This document shows positions 18,169-26,874 of a stretch of 64,000 bases of DNA, in pieces (position 1 is the stretch's first letter; every line of letters starts with the position of its first letter). The notes under the pieces were generated by a model. That model was not told the origin of the DNA. It ran no database searches and saw nothing but the letters and a program-made list of their open reading frames with translations. The translations under genes and the position numbers were made by a program. The stretch lies in contig CP091241.1 of assembly GCA_027627685.1 (NCBI GenBank), forward strand, positions 1-64,000, written 5' to 3'. The stretch is from Hyphomonadaceae bacterium ML37. Its GTDB lineage: Bacteria; Pseudomonadota; Alphaproteobacteria; Caulobacterales; Maricaulaceae.

Positions 18169-19109
18169 TGTCCGTCCTGGTCATCGCCGAACACGACAAT
18201 GCCGCCCTCAATGACGCGACCCGCGCCGCCGTAACCGCCGCCGCCAAGATTGGCGGGGACATTCATGTGCTGGTCGCCGGCAAGGGCGCCAAGGCCGTCG
18301 CCGACGCCGCCGCAAAGCTGGACGGCGTGAAAACCGTCCTGCATGCCGACGCGGACGGGCTGGAAAAGCGCCTGGCCGAGGCCATGGAAGCGCTCGTCCT
18401 CTCCATCGCCGACAAATATGACGCGATCCTCACGCCAGCCACCACGTCGGGCAAGAATTTCATGCCCCGCATCGCGGCCATGCTGGATGTTGCCATGATT
18501 TCCGACATCACTTCGGTGGAAAGCGCCGACACCTTCGTGCGGCCCATCTATGCGGGCAATGCGATGATGACGGTGAAGTCCAAAGACGCCAAAAAAGTCA
18601 TCACCGTGCGTCCGACCACGTTCGAGAAGGCGGGCGATGGCGGCTCGGCCTCGGTCGAGACGATTGACGCCCCGGCGCCGAAAGCGGTCTCGAAATTCGT
18701 CGGTGAAGAGCTGTCGAAATCCGACCGTCCCGAACTCGCCGGCGCCAAGATCGTCATTTCCGGCGGGCGCGGCATGGGCTCGGGCGAGAATTTCGCCATT
18801 ATCGAGAAAGTCGCCGACAAGCTGGGCGCGGCCGTCGGCGCCTCGCGCGCCGCGGTGGATGCCGGCTTTGTGCCCAATGACTACCAGGTCGGCCAGACCG
18901 GCAAGGTGGTCGCGCCCCAGCTCTACATCGCCGTGGGCATTTCGGGCGCCATCCAGCACCTGGCCGGGATGAAGGATTCCAAAGTCATCGTCGCCATCAA
19001 CAAGGACGAGGAAGCCCCGATCTTCCAGGTCGCCGATTACGGCCTGGTCGCCGACCTGTTCAAGGCGGTGCCAGAGCTCGAAGAAGAGCTGGGCAAGGCG
19101 GGCTATTAG
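18168..19109 (+). CDS. etfA: Electron transfer flavoprotein alpha subunit
   Basis: The 313-residue protein partners the EtfB encoded just before it. The C-terminal FAD domain is clear: [38 protein letters not shown], then [29 protein letters not shown], the regions that bind FAD phosphates and ribityl. The length is normal for the family. The two genes form an operon ended by the terminator at 19144-19177. Confidence 0.95.
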   Translation: MSVLVIAEHDNAALNDATRAAVTAAAKIGGDIHVLVAGKGAKAVADAAAKLDGVKTVLHADADGLEKRLAEAMEALVLSIADKYDAILTPATTSGKNFMPRIAAMLDVAMISDITSVESADTFVRPIYAGNAMMTVKSKDAKKVITVRPTTFEKAGDGGSASVETIDAPAPKAVSKFVGEELSKSDRPELAGAKIVISGGRGMGSGENFAIIEKVADKLGAAVGASRAAVDAGFVPNDYQVGQTGKVVAPQLYIAVGISGAIQHLAGMKDSKVIVAINKDEEAPIFQVADYGLVADLFKAVPELEEELGKAGY

Positions 19110-19143
19110 GCTTCTAAGCCTTCCCGGCGGGTCCATTTCAAAA

Positions 19144-19177
19144 CCCCGGAGTCCTTCAGGGCTCCGGGATTTTTTTT
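19144..19177 (+). terminator. Rho-independent terminator after etfBA
   Basis: A 10-bp stem (CCCGGAGTCC, loop TTCA, GGGCTCCGGG; one G-T wobble) is followed by a run of eight T. It lies 35 bases after the etfA stop and is the strongest terminator seen in the window. Confidence 0.9.
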
Positions 19178-19273
19178 GCCGCGATGGGCGCAGATCGCGG
19201 CCGGGATACGCCACTTGCTGGCGCCTTGACTTTAGGGTAGCAGTACGCCACCTTTGGCATCTGGAGGCGACCC

Positions 19274-19633
19274 ATGGCCAAGTCTGTCAAATTCGCCGAC
19301 GAGTCGCTGATTGACGATGCGCGCACCGAAGCCGAAGTGCAGAGCCGTTCGCTCTCCGGCCAGATCACCCACTGGGCGCGTCTGGGCCGCGCCATCGAGC
19401 GATCGGGCCGGCTGGATCATGCAAAAATCTCGCGTGTGCTCGCAGGCGATCTGGAGACAAGCCGCCTGACCGACGAGGAAAAAGCTGTCTGGTCAGAGCG
19501 CTTCCTTGTGAAAATGTCCGAGCCCGGCCCGGGTGAAGACGCCGTCTTTGCGCAGCTTCGCAAGAGCGGCCAGGCGCCCGGTCTCGATGCGTCGGGCAGG
19601 ATCGTCCATGCGGACGCTCCGCCTGAAGAATGA
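19274..19633 (+). CDS. ParD-like antitoxin
   Basis: The 119-residue protein begins MAKSVKFADESLIDDARTEAEVQSRSLSGQITHWARLGRAIERSG, which matches the ParD-like antitoxin family (a ribbon-helix-helix-type DNA-binding head with the SLSGQITHWARLGRAIE segment). Ribosome-binding site GGAGG precedes the ATG. The last four bases overlap the start of the zeta-type gene (ATGA), the usual coupling in toxin-antitoxin operons. The C-terminal 60 residues are acidic and probably neutralise the toxin. The function is inferred from family and context. Confidence 0.75.
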   Translation: MAKSVKFADESLIDDARTEAEVQSRSLSGQITHWARLGRAIERSGRLDHAKISRVLAGDLETSRLTDEEKAVWSERFLVKMSEPGPGEDAVFAQLRKSGQAPGLDASGRIVHADAPPEE

Positions 19634-20241
19634 GTCCGACCCTGATACTGCTCGCCGGCCCGAATGGCGCCGGCAAGTCGACCCTCTACCAGACACGTGT
19701 GGCGCCCGCCTTCGCCGGCCCCTTCATTAATGCCGATATGATCCAGCGCGACAGGCTCCGCGATCCCAGCCCGCAGGCCGCATACCAGGCCGCCGAGATC
19801 GCTGCCGAGCGGCGCAGCGAGATGCTCGCCAAGGGCGCAGACTTCGTCACCGAGACCGTTTTTTCGCACCCCTCGAAACTTGAGCTCGCGAAAGAAGCGC
19901 GTCAGCTGGGCTATACCGTCTGGGTGATGCATGTGGGGGTCGACAGCGCTGACCTCTCCGTGGCGCGGGTTGCTTACCGGGCCGCGACGGGCGGACACTC
20001 TGTTCCGGAGACGAAAATCCGCGAGCGGTATGACCGGACGGCGCAACTGGTCCCGGCGGCTGTGAAACTCGCCGACAAAGGTCTCGTCTATGACAACTCG
20101 GTGGCGGCGCAGAGCCCCAAGCTTGTCCTCACCTTTGACCAGGGGCGGCTGGTTGATGTTCGTCCCGGCCCTCCCGGATGGATCAGGCGGGACTATGAGG
20201 CTGACCTTTCAGCGTATAGGGAGCCCGGCTCCCCACGCTGA
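19630..20241 (+). CDS. Zeta-type toxin kinase (P-loop)
   Basis: The 203-residue protein has a Walker A motif at its start (LLAGPNGAGKST, residues 7-18), then INADMIQRDRLRD, with the aspartate typical of zeta toxins, and ETVFSHPSKLELAKEARQLGY. Zeta toxins phosphorylate UDP-GlcNAc-type sugars and block cell-wall synthesis; members of the wider family are less certain. It is coupled to a ParD-like gene rather than to an epsilon antitoxin. The conserved arginines after residue 120 (VARVAYRAATGGHSVPETKIRERY) match the G-G-H-x-V-P motif of the family. Confidence 0.8.
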   Translation: MSPTLILLAGPNGAGKSTLYQTRVAPAFAGPFINADMIQRDRLRDPSPQAAYQAAEIAAERRSEMLAKGADFVTETVFSHPSKLELAKEARQLGYTVWVMHVGVDSADLSVARVAYRAATGGHSVPETKIRERYDRTAQLVPAAVKLADKGLVYDNSVAAQSPKLVLTFDQGRLVDVRPGPPGWIRRDYEADLSAYREPGSPR

Positions 20242-20254
20242 GCCGACGCCTGTC

Positions 20255-20764
20255 CTACTCCACCGCCTCGAACGCCCGCTCCACCGGCCAGTCCGCGTCG
20301 GCGGCGCGCCAGGCGATGGCGGCGATTTTCCAGTCCCCTTCCGTGCGCATCAGGGTGAGGGCGTTGACGCCTTCCGCGATCTGCTCGCCGGTATCAGCCC
20401 GGATCGCCACATAGGCGCTGAGGACGCTCGACATGCCTCCGTAGACAAAGGTCTCGCGCCGGGTCTCGGTTTCGGTGAAGCCGATCTCGGCGAGGCGCCG
20501 GCCATTGCGCGCGATATAGTCCTCCACCGTCAGGGTCACGACGCGGTCGGCCCCAGATGCGTCCGTGACCGACACATGCATGGCCGCGCCATCCAGAAAC
20601 AGGGCGCGCATTGCATCCCAGTCGCGCGCTTCGCCCACAGGCCCGGAGATCACCGCGTACAGCGCCTCAACCGTTGCGCCGGGCGTCTCCTGTGCGTGGG
20701 CGGGCGCGGCAACCATCACGGCCGCCGCCAGTCCCGCCGCCAGCCCTGTCATCATCCTGTTCAT
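20255..20764 (-). CDS. Secreted SnoaL/NTF2-like (DUF4440-type) protein
   Basis: The 169-residue protein has a signal peptide (MNRMMTGLAAGLAAAVMVAAPAHA) followed by an NTF2-like cone fold: ATVEALYAVISGPVGEARDWDAMRALFLDGA, then YIARNGRRLAEIGFTETETRRETFVYG and a final strand LMRTEGDWKIAAIAWRA. Such exported SnoaL-like proteins are common; function ranges from scaffold to hydrolase or isomerase, and no catalytic set is obvious here. It is a single gene. Confidence 0.75.
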   Translation of the reverse strand: MNRMMTGLAAGLAAAVMVAAPAHAQETPGATVEALYAVISGPVGEARDWDAMRALFLDGAAMHVSVTDASGADRVVTLTVEDYIARNGRRLAEIGFTETETRRETFVYGGMSSVLSAYVAIRADTGEQIAEGVNALTLMRTEGDWKIAAIAWRAADADWPVERAFEAVE

Positions 20765-20944
20765 CGCATTGCCTCCCCTGATCTGTCGCCACGGCGCCCA
20801 GACAAGCCCGGAATCAGCGCGCGCATCTTACGGTTCGGACAGGCGCGCGCTGGCGATTGCAGTCCCTATCGGCGCCGCACCTTTGCAATGGGCTCGGTTT
20901 ACAAGGATGATTGGTCAAGACGTCTGATTGAAGGAGACAAGCCC

Positions 20945-21460
20945 ATGGCCGTCAGCCGCAAGGACGAAGCCCGCCTGTTCACCAAGGACGAGCTGGAGCT
21001 GGTCGAGCGCTCGCACCATCCCGCCCTGTCGTCGCTGGACGACAAGACGCTGGCCGACACCCGCAAGCTGGTGCGTGAACGCCGTCAGCGCGCGCTGGAC
21101 ATTTCCAAGCGCCAGCGCCGCGAAATGCGCGGCAAGGCGCAAGCCCAGGGCGCCAAACCGGCGGCCGATAATCTGGGCTCAAAGGAAAAAGCGGCCGCGC
21201 TTGCCAGCGCGCTCAAGCGCCTGAACGCCGAACACGCGCGGCGCAGCGCCGCCGCGGCGCGCGAGGAAACCCGGTCGGGCCTAAAAAAGGCACTGGCGAT
21301 GAAGCGCGCCGCCCCGAAGACCACACGCCCGGGATCGCGCACCGCCGGCAAGGGCATGAAAAAAAACACCAGCGACAAGGCCGAGCAGATCACCGATCCG
21401 CGCGAGGTCGGCCGGGTGTCCCAGCAAATCAAGAAAGCCCAGGCCAAGCGCGACGGCTAG
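20945..21460 (+). CDS. Basic Lys/Arg/Ala-rich hypothetical protein
   Basis: I choose the ATG at 20945 behind GAAGGAG, giving 171 residues; the open frame extends far upstream but without coding character. The protein starts MAVSRKDEARLFTKDELELVERSHHPAL, then becomes a highly charged, alanine-rich helix (TRKLVRERRQRALDISKRQR) and ends KKAQAKRDG. It looks nucleic-acid- or nucleoid-associated by composition only. I do not recognise a family. Confidence 0.65.
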   Translation: MAVSRKDEARLFTKDELELVERSHHPALSSLDDKTLADTRKLVRERRQRALDISKRQRREMRGKAQAQGAKPAADNLGSKEKAAALASALKRLNAEHARRSAAAAREETRSGLKKALAMKRAAPKTTRPGSRTAGKGMKKNTSDKAEQITDPREVGRVSQQIKKAQAKRDG

Positions 21461-21473
21461 GCGCGCGCTGAAG

Positions 21474-22676
21474 CTATTGCGCGTGACGCGCCAGCCAGGC
21501 GTCCAGCATGGCCTGCTGGGCGTGAAACGCGTGCTCTGGCGGGGCGCCGTTGAAGCCCTGGGGCGATTTGAAGAACACGGCGAACTCACGGATGCAGCCT
21601 GACAGGCCGCGCTGCTGGGCGATATCGCACAGGCGCGCCAACTCAATCACCAGCGGCGCGGCGAGGATGGAATCGGCGCACAGGAAGTTGATTTTCATCT
21701 GCATCGGCTGACCGAGAAATCCGGCCAGATCGATGCTGTCCCAGGCTTCCTTCATGTCCCCCTTGGGCGGGTGGTAGCAGATATTGATGATGTGGTTGTC
21801 CACCGTATAGCCAAGGATCTGATCCAGCACCGACCGCTTGGCGCCGATCTTCGAGGCGCGCGAATCCGGGTCATCGAGCACATAACCGTCCAGATTGCCC
21901 AGAAGATTGGTGGAGTACCATCCCTCCACCCGCAGCGCCCGGTCGCGCAAAGCCGGGGCGAGCGCGGTCTTCACCAGCGTCTGGCCGGTCTTGCCGTCCT
22001 TGCCCGCCAGCGGCGCGCCATGGGCGCGCGCCAGCGCCTCGATCGGGGCAATGTCGGCGGCCTGGCTGGGGGTGAAATTGACGAACGGCCGGCCCGATCC
22101 AGCCGCTGCGTAGGCGTAGAGCATGCCCGCGCTGATGTCGGGATCATTGCGGTCCAGCCCGTCTTCAAACGCATCGAGACTGCTCAGGCAGGCGCTGTCC
22201 GGGTTCGCAGCGCGCTCGGTCGAACCCAGATTGACCACCACCACGCTGTCGAGCCGGCGCTGGTCCTGAAAACGGTCGAGATCCTCGCGCATCTGCGCTG
22301 CCGCCGCGCGCAGGCTGTTGGCCGCCATCACATGGCTCTGTCGCATCGGGCGGCAATAGCGGCTGTTGTGAAAGGCGGGCCAGGGCGTGATGCGCGACAG
22401 CTCCGGCGCGGCGCGCGCGGCCAGATCCGGCGCCAGCACCTTGTGGCTCCCGACCGCCTCGCTCAGCGGCGAGCCGTCAAGATCCCATCCCGCCACGGCC
22501 AGATCGGCATAGTCCGGCGCGCCGCGCAGGGCCCGGCCCGCCAGCGGCAGGCCGTGCGCCTCACTCGCCCCGCTGCGGATCAGGTGGAGCCCGGCGGCGA
22601 CGGTCGAGCCGACAGCGCCGCCCAGGCCCACCAGCGCCAGCCCGGTGCGCCGCTTCTGCACGCTGTGCGTCACCAC
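21474..22676 (-). CDS. Inositol-3-phosphate synthase (myo-inositol-1-phosphate synthase)
   Basis: The 400-residue enzyme starts at a GTG (22676) behind GGGGAGGG. It shows the NAD-binding start LALVGLGGAVGSTVAAG, the segment VNLGSTERA, the signature AGKDGKTGQTLVKTALAP and the later STNLLGNLDGYVLDDP, all hallmarks of MIPS. The enzyme converts glucose 6-phosphate to inositol 3-phosphate with bound NAD+. In bacteria it supplies inositol for phosphatidylinositol, mycothiol-like compounds, inositol lipids or aminocyclitols. No inositol monophosphatase was found in the window. It stands beside the glycan/aminocyclitol region on the opposite strand from the adenylate-forming gene. Confidence 0.92.
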   Translation of the reverse strand: MVTHSVQKRRTGLALVGLGGAVGSTVAAGLHLIRSGASEAHGLPLAGRALRGAPDYADLAVAGWDLDGSPLSEAVGSHKVLAPDLAARAAPELSRITPWPAFHNSRYCRPMRQSHVMAANSLRAAAAQMREDLDRFQDQRRLDSVVVVNLGSTERAANPDSACLSSLDAFEDGLDRNDPDISAGMLYAYAAAGSGRPFVNFTPSQAADIAPIEALARAHGAPLAGKDGKTGQTLVKTALAPALRDRALRVEGWYSTNLLGNLDGYVLDDPDSRASKIGAKRSVLDQILGYTVDNHIINICYHPPKGDMKEAWDSIDLAGFLGQPMQMKINFLCADSILAAPLVIELARLCDIAQQRGLSGCIREFAVFFKSPQGFNGAPPEHAFHAQQAMLDAWLARHAQ

Positions 22677-22712
22677 CGCGCCCTCCCCATCGCTTTGATC
22701 GCGCCGGCCTGA

Positions 22713-23009
22713 CTAGCGGGCCTTCGCGCGGGCGCTGATATGGTCGAGAAGAACCGGGGTTGCGCCCTCAAGCACGCCCATGCCGTGAAACAGCGTCCGG
22801 GCCGGATCGCGCTCCGCCATGGGCTGGTGGTCCATCGCCTCGGCCACCACCATCGCGGTGCTTTCGGCGACGACGATGTCGGCGGCCAGATCCTCGGGCA
22901 CGCCATGCTTGGACAGAGCGCCGTAGACATTCACCAGAGCGTCGAGGTCAACCAGTCCGCCGATGTCCTCCAGCAGGATGTCGGTGCGTTTGCGGGTGTG
23001 TGCGTCCAT
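22713..23009 (-). CDS. Small hypothetical protein next to inositol-phosphate synthase
   Basis: This 98-residue, mostly helical protein (MDAHTRKRTDILLEDIGGL...) lies 36 bases upstream of the inositol-phosphate synthase gene on the same strand and probably shares its transcript. It has a GGAGGC ribosome-binding site 5 bases before the ATG. No motif was recognised; the pattern HGVPEDLAADIVVAESTAMVV suggests a compact helical bundle. Confidence 0.6.
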   Translation of the reverse strand: MDAHTRKRTDILLEDIGGLVDLDALVNVYGALSKHGVPEDLAADIVVAESTAMVVAEAMDHQPMAERDPARTLFHGMGVLEGATPVLLDHISARAKAR

Positions 23010-23039
23010 TGGAATGCCTCCTTCGGCCTTGCCGGCGAT

Positions 23040-23100
23040 GATTGCCGGTGTGCAACTTTATGTTACCTTGCCTTAGGGTGCAATCTTTCATTTAGAGCGC
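23040..23100. promoter_or_regulatory. Divergent control region with repeated GTGCAA
   Basis: This lies between the small minus-strand gene and the adenylate-forming gene. The hexamer GTGCAA occurs at 23050-23055 and 23078-23083, 28 bases apart, in a locally AT-rich stretch (TTTATGTTACCTTGCCTTAG). This could be an operator, but no factor is known. Confidence 0.25.
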
Positions 23101-23122
23101 TCATGGATCCAGGCGGAGGACG

Positions 23123-24442
23123 ATGATCATGCCGGGGCAGGTGACGGCGCAGACCTATTTTCCGATCCTGTGCGCGCTGGCTGTGCGCAACGCCGCGTCC
23201 AAGCCGGTCTACCGGCGCCTGTGGGCGCAGGCGCTGTCGGCTCATGACGGCGCGCCGCCCTTCGCGGCATTGCCCCTGATCACCCGCGAGGCCTATGAGG
23301 CGGCGCGCGCCGATGAACGCCATGACGAGGATGTGGTGCTGATCCACCATTCCACCGGCACCACCGGCCCGGCCTTTTTCCGGCATCGCACCGCGACGGA
23401 AGTCCAGCGCATGACCGCATTCTTCACCGAGCACTACCGCCGGCTCGGCGTAACGGACGCCGATGCGGGCCCACGGCCCATGGTGTTGTGCGAGATCGAT
23501 GGCTATCACGGCACGCGCATCCCCGCCCCCTCGCCCGCCTTTCCGGTGCATGGCGACGCCAACAGCGCCGGAACGCTGGCCCAGGCAGCCGCCAGTCTGA
23601 CGCGCCGGTACGGTCTGGCGGGCGTGAGCGAGCAGCCTGTGGCCATCATCGGCACCGAGCAATTCCTGATGCTGGTGACGCTGGAATTGATGCGCGAGGG
23701 CATAAACCCCAAAGACCTGCCGGTGCGGCGGCTGATGAGCTGCGGGCACTATCTGTCCAATACGCGCCGGGGATTTTTCCGCGAAGCATGGGGGCTGGAG
23801 GTGGAGGATAGCTTCTCTCTGTCTGAAGTGTTCGGTTCGGCGCGGCGCATGCCGGGCGGGCGTCATCGCTTCTGGCCCATGGTCCATGCCGAGTTTGTCG
23901 ATCCGGCCAGCGGTGAACAGGTCCGCGACGGGCTGGCCGAGCTGGTGCTGACCGAATTGCCGCCCTTCGTCGACTATGAGCCGCTGGTGCGCTACCGCAC
24001 AGGCGATCTGGTGCGCGTGTATGGCGATGACACCCACCCGGCCTTGTCTGAATTCACCCCGCTGGGGCGGCTGTCGCGCTCGGTCAGGGCGCGCGACGGT
24101 TCGCCGCTGCTGGCCCAGTATCTGATCCTCGACGCAGTGGATCATATCCCCGAAATCGCCCGCGAGCGGCCCGAGCGCTGGATTGAGGCGCGCTTCGGCC
24201 CGGTCCCTCTGGGACGCCCCTGCATCGCCGTGACGCAAGACCCGGGCGCAATCGTGTTCGATGTCCAGCTGAATTTCTGCCCCCGCACCTTCCCGCAAGC
24301 CGCACGCGCGGCCGCGGCCAGGCTGAGCCGCCGGCTGCGCGCCGCGCAGGCGCAGACCACGGGCGGCGCGGGACGCAGGGTACGCATCAGCGTGCGCACC
24401 ACAGGCCTGCCGGTGACGCCGGCCGCCCTGTTCGGAAGCTGA
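23123..24442 (+). CDS. Adenylate-forming enzyme (phenylacetate-CoA ligase/CoF-synthetase-like)
   Basis: The 439-residue protein has the AMP-binding P-loop HHSTGTTG (residues 75-82) and the late motif YRTGDLVRVYG near residue 291, both typical of the PaaK-like branch of adenylate-forming enzymes. The first helical part is short. PaaK-like proteins activate carboxylic acids as acyl-adenylates and load CoA or a carrier; here no carrier protein is next door. The C-terminal 100 residues (LSRSVRARDGSPLLAQ...) match the usual small domain. A strong GGAGGACG site precedes the ATG. The substrate is unknown; the gene is the first of the plus-strand genes of the carbohydrate region. Confidence 0.75.
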   Translation: MIMPGQVTAQTYFPILCALAVRNAASKPVYRRLWAQALSAHDGAPPFAALPLITREAYEAARADERHDEDVVLIHHSTGTTGPAFFRHRTATEVQRMTAFFTEHYRRLGVTDADAGPRPMVLCEIDGYHGTRIPAPSPAFPVHGDANSAGTLAQAAASLTRRYGLAGVSEQPVAIIGTEQFLMLVTLELMREGINPKDLPVRRLMSCGHYLSNTRRGFFREAWGLEVEDSFSLSEVFGSARRMPGGRHRFWPMVHAEFVDPASGEQVRDGLAELVLTELPPFVDYEPLVRYRTGDLVRVYGDDTHPALSEFTPLGRLSRSVRARDGSPLLAQYLILDAVDHIPEIARERPERWIEARFGPVPLGRPCIAVTQDPGAIVFDVQLNFCPRTFPQAARAAAARLSRRLRAAQAQTTGGAGRRVRISVRTTGLPVTPAALFGS

Positions 24443-24447
24443 CGCGC

Positions 24448-25050
24448 TCACCGTCCGGGATGGCACAGACGCTCGATGACGGCATGGATCAGCGCCTCAT
24501 GGGCGATTTCCACGTGGCCGTAATCATGCGCGGGCACGTGAAGGCTTAGCGCGGCGCCCGCCCGGTCGAGCCGGTTATCCGGCCTGAAGCCGCTGAACGC
24601 GGCGATCTGGGCGCCACGCGCACGCGCCGCCGCCACAGCGTTGAGCACATTGGGCGACTCGCCTGAGCTGGACACGGCGATGAGCAGATCGCCGGGGCGC
24701 ATCAGCACGCTCAGCGGGCGGGCGTAAACCTGATCATAGCCATAATCATTGGCCGTACAGGTCAAGAGCGGCGCATCGCCAAGCACGCTCGACGCGATCG
24801 CGCAGCGCATCAGCATGTCCTGACTGAGATGGCTGGCCAGCGCGGCGCTGCCGCCATTGGCCGCCCACCACACCCGCGCCTCGCGGTCGCGCACGGATGA
24901 GAGCAGAGCGTGCAAAACCTCCAGCCCGGCCTCCAGGCTGAGTTCGCCCTGAGGCGTTCGTGCACTGGCCGCACGCACGGCGCCATGCAGCTGATCGAGC
25001 CAGACGAGGCACGCAGCGCCGGGGCGGGGCGCGACATCATCCATCACCAT
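24448..25050 (-). CDS. SIS-domain phosphosugar isomerase (GmhA-like)
   Basis: The 200-residue protein is a single SIS domain: VWWAANGGSAALASHLSQDM, LLTCTANDYGYDQVYARPL, DLLIAVSSSGESPNVLNAV and the end HEALIHAVIERLC. The GNGGSA-type loop (here ANGGSA) and the paired SSSGESPN loop match sedoheptulose-7-phosphate isomerase GmhA, which starts heptose synthesis. It overlaps the PhyH gene by 14 bases and follows galE and PhyH in one minus-strand operon. Together with the HddA-like and GmhB-like genes it suggests a heptose or heptose-like sugar phosphate. Confidence 0.8.
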   Translation of the reverse strand: MVMDDVAPRPGAACLVWLDQLHGAVRAASARTPQGELSLEAGLEVLHALLSSVRDREARVWWAANGGSAALASHLSQDMLMRCAIASSVLGDAPLLTCTANDYGYDQVYARPLSVLMRPGDLLIAVSSSGESPNVLNAVAAARARGAQIAAFSGFRPDNRLDRAGAALSLHVPAHDYGHVEIAHEALIHAVIERLCHPGR

Positions 25051-25831
25051 TCGCCTCCTCGTAAAAGCTCACCTCGTCATCGAGATCGGCGTATCCGGCG
25101 GTCTCCACATCGCCCGGCGCGCGCTCCAGCCGGCGCCAGTGCGTCATGAAGCTCGGTCCGTAACTCGCCGCCAGCAGGGCGCGCGGGCCGTCGCAGCGGC
25201 GCACGCTCGCCCCGTGCAGCAGCGCCTCGTTGAGAACGATCACATCGCCCGCGCGCACCGGCACTGTGCGCAGCATCGGATGCCCGCTTTCGGACAGAAG
25301 GGTGCGCCGCGCGCGCACGGCTTGCGGCCAGGGGAAGGGAAATTGCGCCTTGTGAGAGCCTTCGATGTAGCAGAACGGCCCGCCATCGGGCCCCACATCC
25401 GTCAGGTAGGCGATGATCTTGACGTAACTCGTGTACAGCCGCCCGTCATGATACTCGCAGCGATAGGCCAGATGCCGGCTGGCGCGCACCCCGCCCTCCC
25501 AGACCTGATCGAGCGTCTGGCCGTTATGCATGTACAGGAAGGCGCCGTGCGCCGATTCGTGGCCATAGCATTCCAGGAGCCGCAAGGGCTGGTTGATCAC
25601 CGCCAGCGCAGCGCCCGTGAAGGCCGGTCCGGTGACCAGCGCCCGCACGGCCTCATGGCGGCGATGGGGCGCCTCCCAGCGGCGAAGCCCGGTGTCAGGA
25701 AATTCCGCATCCGGCTCAGCCTCGAGAAAGCTGCGCGCCGCCGCCAGGCCTGACGCGTCCAGAAAGCCCTCCAGCCTCACAAATCCTTGCGCGTCATAGG
25801 CGTAGAGCTGTTCTGGCGTGAGCCCCGTCAT
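25037..25831 (-). CDS. Phytanoyl-CoA dioxygenase (PhyH)-family protein
   Basis: The 264-residue protein has the PhyH core: QGFVRLEGFLDASGLAAARSFLEAE at the start, then AYLTDVGPDGGPFCYIEGSHK, DVIVLNEALLHGASVRR and GPRALLAASYG. The distal iron histidine (LLHGAS) and the 2-oxoglutarate arginine (GPRALL) are present. The proximal H-x-D is not canonical; the best candidate is EYHDG, where His and Asp are adjacent. Members hydroxylate small metabolites, including sugars and antibiotics. It overlaps galE (ATGA) and the SIS gene. Confidence 0.75.
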   Translation of the reverse strand: MTGLTPEQLYAYDAQGFVRLEGFLDASGLAAARSFLEAEPDAEFPDTGLRRWEAPHRRHEAVRALVTGPAFTGAALAVINQPLRLLECYGHESAHGAFLYMHNGQTLDQVWEGGVRASRHLAYRCEYHDGRLYTSYVKIIAYLTDVGPDGGPFCYIEGSHKAQFPFPWPQAVRARRTLLSESGHPMLRTVPVRAGDVIVLNEALLHGASVRRCDGPRALLAASYGPSFMTHWRRLERAPGDVETAGYADLDDEVSFYEEANGDG

Positions 25832-26874
25832 GACGCGGCGCTTCCCGGCGCGGCGAGCGCGCCATAGCCGCCGGGATGTGACCGCCGCCAGGTCCAGGCG
25901 CTTGAAAGAATGGCGTCTAGGCTGGAGTGCTCCGGCTGCCAGCCCAGCACGCGCCCGGCGTGGCGGATGTCGGCGACCAGCATGGCCGGGTCGCCCGGCC
26001 GGGGCGCGGCCTCGCGCACCGGGACCGGCCGGCCGGTGATCCGGCGCACCGCCTCCACCAGCTCGCGCACGCTGACCCCCGCGCCAGCCCCGAGATTGCA
26101 GACTGTAAAGGGCGCCTCCAGCCGCGCGGTCAGGGCCAGAACATGGGCGCGGGCGAGATCGGTTATGGACACATAATCGCGCACACAGCTGCCATCAGGG
26201 GTCGGCCAGCGGCTGCCAAAAATCTCGAAGGCCTTGCGCCGGCCCAGCGCCGCGTCGAGCAGCAGCGGGATGGCATGGGTCTCGTGGGCGCGCGCTTCGC
26301 CATGGCGCCCGTCCGCATCCGCGCCTGCCGCGTTGAAATAGCGCAGAGCGACCACGTCCAGACCGTGACGGCGGGCGTGATCGCGCGCCGCCAACTCGGC
26401 GGCCAGCTTGGAGGCGCCATAGGGCGTGGCCGGATCGAGGGGGTCATCCTCGCAGATCGGCGCCGGCAGGCCGGACCGGTACACCGCCGCGGTGGACGAC
26501 ATGACCAGCCGGTGTGCGCCCGCCGCGCGCATCGCCTGCAGCACGGCGCGCGTTCCGTCCAGATTGACCGACCAGTACCCGTCCGGGTCCTCAAGGCTCT
26601 CCGGCACCGAGGCCAGCGCCGCAGCGTGAATCACGCCATTGATGTCCAGCCGCCGCATCCGCCCGGCCATAGACTCTGCATCGCGGATATCGCCCTGAAA
26701 CAATCGCCCGGCCGGGACCGACGCCGCATGCCCGGCGCTGAGATCATCCAGCGCCCAGGCCTGATGGCCCGCCTTGAGCAAGGCGCGCACGCAGGCGCTG
26801 CCCACATAGCCCGCCCCGCCGGTGACCATCACCCGCAAATTCGGCTCAGCCCGTGCGCCGCCGGCTTTGGCCAT
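25828..26874 (-). CDS. galE: UDP-glucose 4-epimerase-like NAD-dependent epimerase
   Basis: I take the ATG at 26874 behind GGGGAGGACG; the longer frame adds a cysteine-rich head unlike the family. The 348-residue protein has VMVTGGAGYVGSACVRALL (NAD Rossmann motif), SSTAAVY, the YGASK catalytic pair, and the ALRYFNAAGADADGRHGE segment that is specific to GalE-type epimerases. The typical substrate is UDP-glucose/UDP-galactose; the true sugar nucleotide here is not certain. It is the first gene of the galE-PhyH-SIS operon and divergent from the Gfo/Idh/MocA operon. Confidence 0.85.
   Translation of the reverse strand: MAKAGGARAEPNLRVMVTGGAGYVGSACVRALLKAGHQAWALDDLSAGHAASVPAGRLFQGDIRDAESMAGRMRRLDINGVIHAAALASVPESLEDPDGYWSVNLDGTRAVLQAMRAAGAHRLVMSSTAAVYRSGLPAPICEDDPLDPATPYGASKLAAELAARDHARRHGLDVVALRYFNAAGADADGRHGEARAHETHAIPLLLDAALGRRKAFEIFGSRWPTPDGSCVRDYVSITDLARAHVLALTARLEAPFTVCNLGAGAGVSVRELVEAVRRITGRPVPVREAAPRPGDPAMLVADIRHAGRVLGWQPEHSSLDAILSSAWTWRRSHPGGYGALAAPGSAAS

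Noticed and set aside
20090-20944. Upstream extension of the basic hypothetical protein
   Set aside because: It runs through the zeta gene end and antisense to the SnoaL-like gene; a good ribosome site and start exist at 20945.
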